Shown here: positions 8,964-18,100 of the stretch, in pieces
Layout: every line of letters begins with the position of its first letter
Position numbering within the stretch: position 1 is the first letter of the stretch
From: Oppiella nova
Taxonomy: Eukaryota > Arthropoda > Arachnida > Sarcoptiformes > Oppiidae
NCBI GenBank assembly: GCA_905397405.1
Contig: CAJPVJ010000781.1
Span: 1 to 20,528 of the forward strand
Direction: 5' to 3'
DNA length: 20,528 nucleotides
The notes under the pieces: model-generated
Database searches by the model: none
Seen by the model: the letters and a program-made list of their open reading frames with translations, nothing else
Told to the model about the DNA's origin: nothing
Position numbers and translations under genes: made by a program

Positions 8964-11900
8964 ATGGCTCATTCATCCACTCCAACAAACCATTTATCAC
9001 TTATTTATACTCTATTTCATGTGTTTATCTGTGATTTCAATGCATTTGTCATTCAATCAAAGACATTATCATTAAATAAATTGTTTATAGTTTTAATAAT
9101 ATTGACAATTAGTATAAATGCTGTGAAATGTGAACCAAAGGTCTTCACCAATGAGTTCGCGGTCTCTCTTAAAGACCACAAATGTCTTCATTCGGACGCA
9201 CAGTCTTTGGCCCAAAGACACGGCTTTCAATTAGTTGGACAGGTATTGAATGGATGCCTATCTGTGCCAATGTATCCATGTATTCATGTGACCCATTGTA
9301 TTAACCATAGGTCGGATCCATTGATTGCCACTACATATTAAGACACGATGGCATCTCCAAGAGATCCGTTGATTACTCGCATTCACACCATTCGGTGCTC
9401 AGTGAGGACAGGGATGTGAGTGTTATCTCATGATATTTGCATCCACTGTAAGCCATCACAACATATGGCTCTTACAGTGCATACAAATGTTCACTCATTT
9501 TGTATGACTTGTCGTATGAAATGTTTGAATATTTGTATAGAAATGACAATATGTTTGTTGGAAATGCATGAATGTATAGATTTGTCTCATTTATGTCTCA
9601 TATGATGATTGAATGGACAGGTCTTATGGGCAGAACAGCAACACATGAAGAGACGAGTGAAGAGAGATAACCCCAATTCGGAGTACAGGTTCGCCAACAA
9701 ACCAATGCCAGACCCGCTCTACAAAGACATGTGGTATTTGGTGAGTCTTTCCAACCTGTTCTTGACGCTCAATACCACTCTTTGTTGATATGTTTACGAC
9801 AATCCATTTCATTGTCAATCGCCCACTAATTTATGTCTTTATTCTTGAGCTCATATTCACTAATAAAACCTTAGTTTCAGAGACGCTTTAATGCAAAATA
9901 TTATCAATTTTTCTTTAGAAATAAACTTATTTTTGTTTAGATTTCTTGAAATTTATTTTTTCTGTCTAACAGTAGTAAATCTAATTATAATTAACTAAAA
10001 GCTTAATTAATTTCTGAACAGTGTATAGTAGCTCGTAATCTGTAGTTAATCAGTGCATATATTTAGTTAACATGAAAACTAATTTATATTTCATTTATTT
10101 CAATGAAGTTATCTCTAAAAGATGTTAATAACTAATAACTTCTCAATTATTGTCGTCTTTCAAGCGTTTCAATACTGACATTACATTCACTAATATGAAT
10201 AGTAAAACTGAAATAATTAGGCAAGATTAATTTAAGAATATATTATTTGTTTAAGAGATGATTGTTTTCGGAATTTCTTATTTAATTTGTTGTTAACTTT
10301 TGTTATTAAAATGAGATCAAAATGATTATATTTTATTTCCTATAATCGCTTTAATTTTGATGAATAATTGCAATTTAAATCATACGAAAGTATTAATAGA
10401 TTTTTAAAAAAGTTGTGCTCTAATTCAAGGCTTTATTTCAATTTAATATACACTGTATTATCTAAATATTATAAAAATCAATTTGAAAAATTGAATGCAT
10501 ATGCATGTGATGTCAGATTAATGGTATAATTTGCAAACTCAATGTTTTGATTGTCAATTCATTTCCTGTTGTTTGTGCAAAACAATCAAATCTGAAGTCT
10601 AGTCTCAGCTTTAATTCAATATTTTCAGAATAAAGGAGCGCTCGGAGGATATGATATGAACGTGAAGGGCGCCTGGAATATGTACGACACTCAGCCCTTT
10701 TTGCACTATTATCTCTTTATTTCATTTACATTTGTTAACACAGGGGTTACTCCGGGAGGGGTGTTGTCGTCACTATACTGGACGACGGCATTCAACCGAA
10801 TCATCCAGATTTAGCCAATAACTATGTGAGTCATTATTAATATTGCGATATATTATACCTGTACACTTTTGTTGGAATATAAGCTTATTCTAAATAACAA
10901 TAATTGTGTGGACAGGACCCTCAGGCTAGTTATGATATCAACGATAATGATCCCGACCCCACACCCCAAGACAATGGTGACAACAAGTGAGACAAACTTT
11001 ATTGGTTTAATTGAATGAATGTTCACTAATTTAATTCACTTATAAGACACGGCACCCGATGCGCTGGAGAGGTGGCTGCCCAGGCATATAACGGTATATA
11101 TTAACTGGCATTTAAATATGTAGTGAACATTATTGTGAAACGTTTAAATCTATTAAATTAGACTACTGTGGGGTTGGCATTGCATTCAACGCAAGCATTG
11201 GTGGCGTTCGTATGTTAGACGGAACGGGTCAGTCCATGGAAATCTTTATTAAATTAATTGTCAATTAAAATATACAAAACTTTTACAGTGACTGATGAGG
11301 TGGAGGCGCGAGCGCTCAGTATGAATCCCAATCACATCGACATATATTCTGCTTCGTGGGGTCCAGAAGATGATGGCAAGACTGTTGACGGCCCCGGAAG
11401 ACTAGCACAGAGAGGTCTGTTATATTTGTCTGAAAATAATATTAAGTTTAAACTAATATATACTTGGATTCAATGGTTTCAGCCTTTATTGATGGCATTC
11501 GAAAGGGACGTCACGGACGCGGATCTGTATTTATATGGGCTTCAGGTTTACAATAATTACCATTTGTTTTAATAACAATAGCTAACAATTATTATTATCT
11601 ATGAATAGGGAATGGAGGCCGACGTCTTGATAACTGCAATTGTGATGGCTATACAAACTCCATTTACACGCTCTCCATAAGCAGTGCCACACAAAACGGT
11701 CAAAAGCCCTGGTATTTAAATATGTAGTGAACATTATTGTGAAACGTTTAAATCTATTAAATTAGACTACTGTGGGGTTGGCATTGCATTCAACGCAAGC
11801 ATTGGTGGCGTTCGTATGTTAGACGGAACGGGTCAGTCCATTGGACATCTTTATTAAATGAGTTGTCAATTAAAATAAACAACTTTTACAGTGACTGATG

Positions 11901-14807
11901 AGGTGGAGGCGCGAGCACTGAGTATGAATCCCAATCACATCGACATATATTCTGCTTCGTGGGGTCCAGAAGATGATGGCAAGACTGTTGACGGCCCCGG
12001 AAGACTAGCACAGAGAGGTCTGTTATATTTGTGAGAAAATAATATTAAGTTTAAACTAATATATACTTGGATTGCAATACTGTAATCGTTTCAATGGTTT
12101 CAGCCTTTATTGATGGCATTCGAAAGGGACGTCACGGACGCGGATCTGTATTTATATGGGCTTCAGGTTTACAATAATTACCATTTGTTTTAATAACAAT
12201 AGCTAATAATTATTATTATCTATGAATAGGGAATGGAGGCCGACGTCTTGATAACTGCAATTGTGATGGCTATACAAACTCCATTTACACGCTCTCCATA
12301 AGCAGTGCCACACAAAACGGTCAAAAGCCCTGGTATTTAGAAGAAGTCAGTGTTATTACTACCGTATAATTGTTGGCAACTATTTATTAATATTATCCAA
12401 TCATTGCAGTGCTCATCCACTTTGGCCACCACTTACAGCAGCGGTACTCCTGGTCGAGACGACAATATATTGAGTGTGGATCAGGATATGACTTACTTTA
12501 AAAGTCTAGAAAATGGTGGTACTCCTGACACTTCCAGATTATGCACCCGTTCCCATACGGGCACTTCAGCCTCTGCTCCCATCGGTATATTAGAACTTAA
12601 TGTTTAGTTTAATATGAAATAATTTATCAAATTTTGTTTGAATAGCGGCGGCAATCGTGGCGCTGGCATTAGAAGCTAATCCATTGCTAACGTGGAGAGA
12701 TTTGCAGCATTTAGTGCTCCTGTCGTCCCGTTACGAGCCGTTGCGTCACGAAAGCGGTTGGATTACAAACGGCGTCGGGAGAAGAGTTAGTCATAAGTTT
12801 GGTTACGGACTCATCGACGCCACACAAATGGTTCGCTTCGCCGAGAACTGGACGCCGACTCCCACTCAACGCATCTGCGAGACTCATACTGAAGACACCG
12901 AACAGGAGATTCCGGTTCATCCGAAACGGCATTTGGAAGTCTCGCTGACGACCGAAGCGTGTCGGGACTCATCCAATGAAGTGAATTATTTAGAGCACAT
13001 TCAGGCAAAGATTACTCTGAAGTATAAACCGCGCGGGAGTCTCAAGATATCACTAATCTCTCCGTCGGGAACGATAACCCATTTACTATTCGCGCGACCG
13101 CGAGATACCGATGAATCGTCGTTCACTAACTGGCCCTTCCTTTCGGTGCACTTTTGGGGAGAACCAGCGGTCGGGACGTGGAAACTGATCGTTCAAAACG
13201 ACAGTAGATCTCCGGCCCGATCAGCCGGCAAATTGATTTCGTGGTCTCTCACGTTCTACGGCACATACGATCGGCCGCACAGTTACCACTTTACACCCAA
13301 TCAAACCATTCATTACATCCCTCGAAGCGCCACATCTGACAAAATGAGCGAATGTTCTAAGAATGGGTCGTTTCAAGCCTTAGACTCAACCGATTGCCTC
13401 AAAACATGTCCGTCCGGACAGTGGCCTAACCATCAATTGGCTGTCTGTGAGAGATGTAGTTCTGATTGTCAGACATGTTTTGGACCGACTGGTGATAATT
13501 GTCTGTCTTGTCCTCCAAACAAACTATTCTTTGGCTATCATTGTATCAAACAATGTCCGGACGGCTACTACAATGACTCTAAACTCAATGAATGTCTTCC
13601 CTGTTCTTCAAACTGTGAATCATGTGATTCTTCGCCAAATCATTGCATTTCCTGCAAGAAATTTCTTAATCTGAACGATAAACACAAATGCATTCCTAAA
13701 TGTGATTCTACTATTGACTCCAATTGTTATAAATGTCATAATTCTTGTGCCTCTTGTTATGGAAGTGCTGACAATCAATGCCTTTCTTGTTCTTCCGGTC
13801 GCAAACTTTTTAACAGCACTTGTATTGACCACAAATGTCCCGATTTTTATTACGAATCAAATAGTGAAATTCTTGTGCCTCTTGTTATGGAAGTGCTGAC
13901 AATCAATGCCTTTCTTGTTCTTCCGGTCGCAAACTTTTTAACAGCACTTGTATTGACCACAAATGTCCCGATTTTTATTACGAATCAAATAGTGATGACA
14001 TTCAGTGTCGAAGGTTTGTATTTATTTAAATATTTTGCTTTATTTAAAGTACCATTACTGTAATACAAGTTAATACTATTCCCTGATATAATGGATAACA
14101 GAATATTCTTAATTTATTTAATTTGAACCCTATTTCCATTGATGTTTAGGTGTGACGAGACGTGTATGTCCTGCAGCGGACCCTCACATAAAGACTGCGC
14201 GTCTTGTTTCCGCAACTCAACACTCACTAGTGATGGTCTTTGTCTGAATTGTCTGAGCGGACAGTTCTTGGACGCGAAGACATCAAAGTGCGAATCATGT
14301 CATATGAGTTGTTCCGCATGTAGTGGTCCCACAGCTAGCGATTGCCTTTCCTGTAGAACTCCATACGCTTTGGACAACTCTCGGTGTGTCTCCTGTTGTC
14401 CGTTAGATTTAAACGACATTAAAGGAGTGACACAAGAACTCAACGATTGTTGTTATTGTGTGTCTTCTGGAAGTGTTTGTCTGTCATCAGTAGCTATTGA
14501 TCGGACGCGAAGTGTTTCTGTTGATTCAGATTTATTACCCAATAATAAGCGCATAAGAAATGGCAGCAAATTGTCGACACTCTTCCAAAACCCCGTTCCC
14601 ATCATATTCACCATCTGTTTGTCGGCCGTAGTTTTGTTTGCAATCATATTCTCAGTCCTGCAGTACAGCGATCGCTCGCACAGAGCCGACCATAAACTCA
14701 ATGAATACCAGAAAGTGTCGACCAATTCTTCCATTACTTTCGAGAAGATGTCTGAACTGATGGCCGATGACTACGAGGAAGAAGATAGTCTGTTCGAGAA
14801 GACCTAG
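8964..14807 (+). CDS. FURIN: Furin-type proprotein convertase, membrane anchored
   Basis: Calcium-dependent subtilisin-like protease cutting after paired basic residues in the late secretory pathway. Exons: 8964-9242, 9311-9415, 9621-9740, 10629-10681, 10744-10825, 10916-10986, 11047-11093, then 8-11 as 11766-11831, 11892-12017, 12104-12166, 12230-12345 (first copy 11162-11227, 11289-11414, 11483-11545, 11609 on), 12410-12584, 12646-14013, 14150-14807. One copy of exons 8-11 and loss of 128 nt in exon 13 gives 1066 residues. Signal-anchor stretch about 37-54; prodomain ends KRRVKR (cut after 143). Catalytic Asp199 (ILDDG), His238 (HGTRC), oxyanion Asn339 (ASGNGG), Ser429 (HTGTSASAP). P domain about 470-610, many furin-like Cys repeats, membrane span about 997-1018, 48-residue tail with YQKV and acidic DDYEEED sorting signals. 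As written, exon 13 is frameshifted by the repeat at 13740-13994, probably an assembly fault. The long Cys-rich region resembles insect Furin 2 more than vertebrate furin. Confidence 0.93.
9741..10628 (+). other. Furin intron 3
   Basis: An 888-nt AT-rich intron, the longest in the gene, GTGAGT to TTTTCAG. It separates the prodomain exons from the catalytic domain. No nested gene or element seen. Confidence 0.7.
11111..12334. repeat. Imperfect tandem duplication of furin exons 8-11
   Basis: Unit 1 is 11111-11713 and unit 2 is 11715-12334, joined by an A at 11714. The left arm 11111-11237 equals 11715-11841 and the right arm 11587-11713 equals 12208-12334, each 127 nt. The middles differ by a 17-nt intron indel, several intron substitutions, and two synonymous changes in exon 9 (Ala GCG/GCA, Leu CTC/CTG). 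The protein is identical. The last exon of unit 1 runs into intron sequence and a stop. Allelic copies placed in series explain this best. Confidence 0.87.
13740..13994. repeat. Perfect 127-nt tandem repeat plus one A inside furin exon 13
   Basis: 13740-13866 and 13868-13994 are identical, with A at 13867 between them (period 128). It lies in the Cys-rich repeats and shifts frame (128 is not a multiple of three), so the first reading frame leaves the CxxC pattern at about 13868 and meets a stop at 14061-14063. Deleting 128 nt lets the Cys pattern run straight into exon 14 with matching phase. Confidence 0.9.
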
Positions 14808-14898
14808 TCTTATATCATCTCTTAATTAATATTTATTAATTAATGTTTTAAAATAATTTTATATTCAATTAACAAATTAACACAAAAAATATATAGAA

Positions 14899-14967
14899 AA
14901 TAAAAAGTTTTTATTTACCGTTGTATTGATTGGTGTGTAAGGTATGCGTGGTTAAGGTATGTGTGGT
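14899..14967 (+). terminator. Furin poly(A) signal with GT-rich downstream element
   Basis: AATAAA at 14899-14904, 92 nt past the furin stop, is followed by a GT-rich stretch in which TAAGGTATGYGTGGT is repeated twice head to tail (14938-14967). That spacing fits a downstream cleavage element. Confidence 0.6.
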
Positions 14968-15166
14968 GTGTGAATGGACTGTGAGTAGAAGCAGTGTTGG
15001 GTTCATTCACTATATCCCTGTTTCTCTCAATTTATTGATCGCATCCCAATCTTAGTTGTGTTTGAGTCGGAAAGCAGTGTTGAGTACGAGTTGAACACAA
15101 TGTCACACATCAGATGCTGTTTTGATTCACAGTCGATGCCTAAACTAAACCAAAACTGTGTTCAAT
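14968..15166. other. Short furin-ANKDD1 intergenic region
   Basis: Only about 200 nt separate the furin 3' end from the next start codon, so the promoter of the ankyrin gene must be compact or lie in the furin 3' region. No defined element seen. Confidence 0.4.
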
Positions 15167-18100
15167 ATGGATGAGAGTATCAGCAATTCCACCGATAAAT
15201 CCAAACGGTTGTCCTTAACATCCAGTAGAGCTCAAGAATCCGATATAATGTCCGTTCAATTGAGCCAACAGTTCACTAAAGGTTTGAATTCATTCAATTG
15301 ATTGCGAACTCAATCATATGAGTGCATGAAATCCTATCATTTATTAATAGTATTTATTCTTTAGTTTAATTAAGGCTTTATTTAAGCACTCAATGATTTC
15401 AAATAACATGCATTGACGGTAATTTGCATGCCTCTATAAGAATGGTATCAATTGCATGATAACTTGGAAAATAATGAACTTCTTAATAGATTAGAAATGA
15501 ATTTAATAAATGACAAAAAGTAATGTAAGTTTTAAATTACAAATTCAGTTGCCGTTCGACCGGAACTATTACTACACGAGTCGGCCATCAAAAACGATTT
15601 AATTACTTTCAAACGGCTCATCGATTCCAGAGTTGATATAAACAGCAAAACTCATGTGAGAGACCAAACAATTTACAACTCATTTTGCAGCAAATCATTT
15701 ATAACTATTAAGACATTTTTCAGATGGAAAGGACACCAATTCATTGGGCTATTTGTCATCAAAACGTCGAAATAGTTTCACTTTTAATTCAAGCAAAATG
15801 TGATATCGAGGCCACAGATAAGGCAATCAATAATTCCTATCCTTTGAAACTTCTTATTTAAAGTATTGTATTTATTAATAATAGAGAATCTGATTATTTA
15901 TTAATAGTTTTCAAGCTTTTATAATCAGATATATTATAGCACCAAACAAAAGAACTATTAAGGAATTGTTTGTAATATAAATTACAATAAATGTTAAATA
16001 CGATGACATTATTGAATGGATGAAATTTAGTCATATTATTAATAATTTAGATTATTTATTCTGTATAAATAATCTAGTACTACATTACATTATACTATGG
16101 CAGTGTACCAATATAATTAAGATATGCCTTCAGATTCTTTAGGAATAAAGAATAAAAAGCAATAATTATTTATTTCATCAAATATATGATGAATTTCTAA
16201 TTTTAATTTTAATGAAGTCTTAAGGGACACGTGAGAGCTTATGAAATTGTCTACTAATTTGACAACCCTTTCCAAACTTATAAATTCTAATGAATTGAAA
16301 ATTATTTTGAATAATAATTTAATAATTATTATCAGTATTGATTCATGAAATTATGTAACGAAATTAATTTGCATTAATTGACAATAATGTTCAAATAGCT
16401 GGGAATGAGACCTATACTGATGGCAGCAATGGTAGGCAATCTTCAAATGGTCCAGTTGCTAGTGGAGGCCGGATGTAACTGTAGAGCTGTTAATAAAGTA
16501 TTTATAATCAATTTATATTTTTTAATCAATTAATTCTGACAAAATATATAATGATTTAATGATATTAGAAACACTACAATGTTTTGCATTGTGCTGTAAA
16601 ACATGACCAAACAGACATTACTATGTATTTACTCGAAAATGTTGAGGACCTGGACATTAATGCAATTGACAAAGTGAGTCCATTAGAAACTGACTTATTT
16701 TGATGAATTTAGTAACATAAATGTGCTTTTTATGAAAAATATGTTTGCTTTGCTTTGCGATTGCATAAAGTTGGGTCAAACGAGGTATTGATTGCTTAAG
16801 CGTTTATTAAGAGTCATAAAAATGAAATAATATTGTATTTGATTTGATGAAAGCTTACAAATGGCATCAATTAATAACAACCTGGAAATCGTGCAAAAAC
16901 TCATTTCATGCGGAGCTGAACTCAATATTAAAGATAAAGTACAGCTATTTATTCATATGAATTGTGTACCCAATGAATGATACACTCTATAACTGAACGC
17001 AATCTGTGCTCTCAATGATGTATAGCAAGGGAGAAGTGCTGGTCATTGGGCGGCATTCAAAGGACACGACGAGATACTCACGGCTCTCATCAAAGCTGGC
17101 ATTGAGATCGACGACAGGGATGGCGATGGCAAGACTGGTAAGTGTCAGCACGGCTTATATCTAACTAATATGTTATGAGAAAGCATATCATTTTAAATAG
17201 CATCCCAATTGATTCTTTAATTCAAAAGTTTTACAAAACTATTGACAATTAGTTTAAATATTGTGAAATATTTAAATTCTAAATCTTTGTATACTTTATT
17301 AAAATTCTAAACGATATGCATTGCTAACTATATAAAAAGTTAAAATTGATATGCGATAGTTTAGAATGGTTAGATTTTAAAATTCTACATAATCTGTATA
17401 ATACACTATTCTTATTTTTTGACTAAAATTTTTGGATCAATACGGCTTATTTTAGTATGCAAAATATTATACTGTAATTTCAATGGTGTAGTAACTTATT
17501 TATTTAACTTAAATGAATAAAATATTGTAACTTCAACCTTGTTCAGAATATTAACATCAAAGATCACCTCGAACATTTCTCTAAACTGCATTATTGCTTA
17601 TTTGAATAATTTTAATGCAGTATTTAGTAAATAAAATAAACATCTGATAAGGTTTTTAATTTTAACATTTATATTTTTAGTATAAATTATTTTAAATAAA
17701 TAAATAATTTTTATTTAGCCCTCCATTTGGCGGCTGAATATGGCTTCAAAGATGCTTCAAATACATTGATACAACATAACTGTGATATTTTTGCAACTGA
17801 TTCGGTAAATATTTGTTTATTTTATACTGTATATAATATAATAATAATAATAATAAGTTACATTTTATTTACTCTATGTCATAAGAAGTTATGTCACTTT
17901 ACTGTTCTCTCTTATACAATGAATTTAAACAATAAGATATCTTATGTAATAAGTTTTGATCGGATTTGGAAATTGAATGTTGCATAATATCTATCAAATT
18001 ATATAAAGAAACTCATAGTAGCCAGAGTGAAAATATTTTGAGACCGATACTATAGCAGTTTTATATTGAATTTAATATGTTGGCAATTCAATGAGCAAAA

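Noticed and set aside
11162-12345. A genuine mutually exclusive exon cassette in furin
   Set aside because: Phases would permit it, but the encoded sequences are identical and the block edges match the 127-nt arms seen elsewhere.
13740-14063. Furin as a pseudogene or a truncated secreted isoform
   Set aside because: The frameshift comes from a perfect repeat of the same period as one in another gene; everything on both sides is intact and in compatible phase.
17836-17856. ATA microsatellite in an ANKDD1 intron
   Set aside because: Short and ordinary for AT-rich intron DNA.
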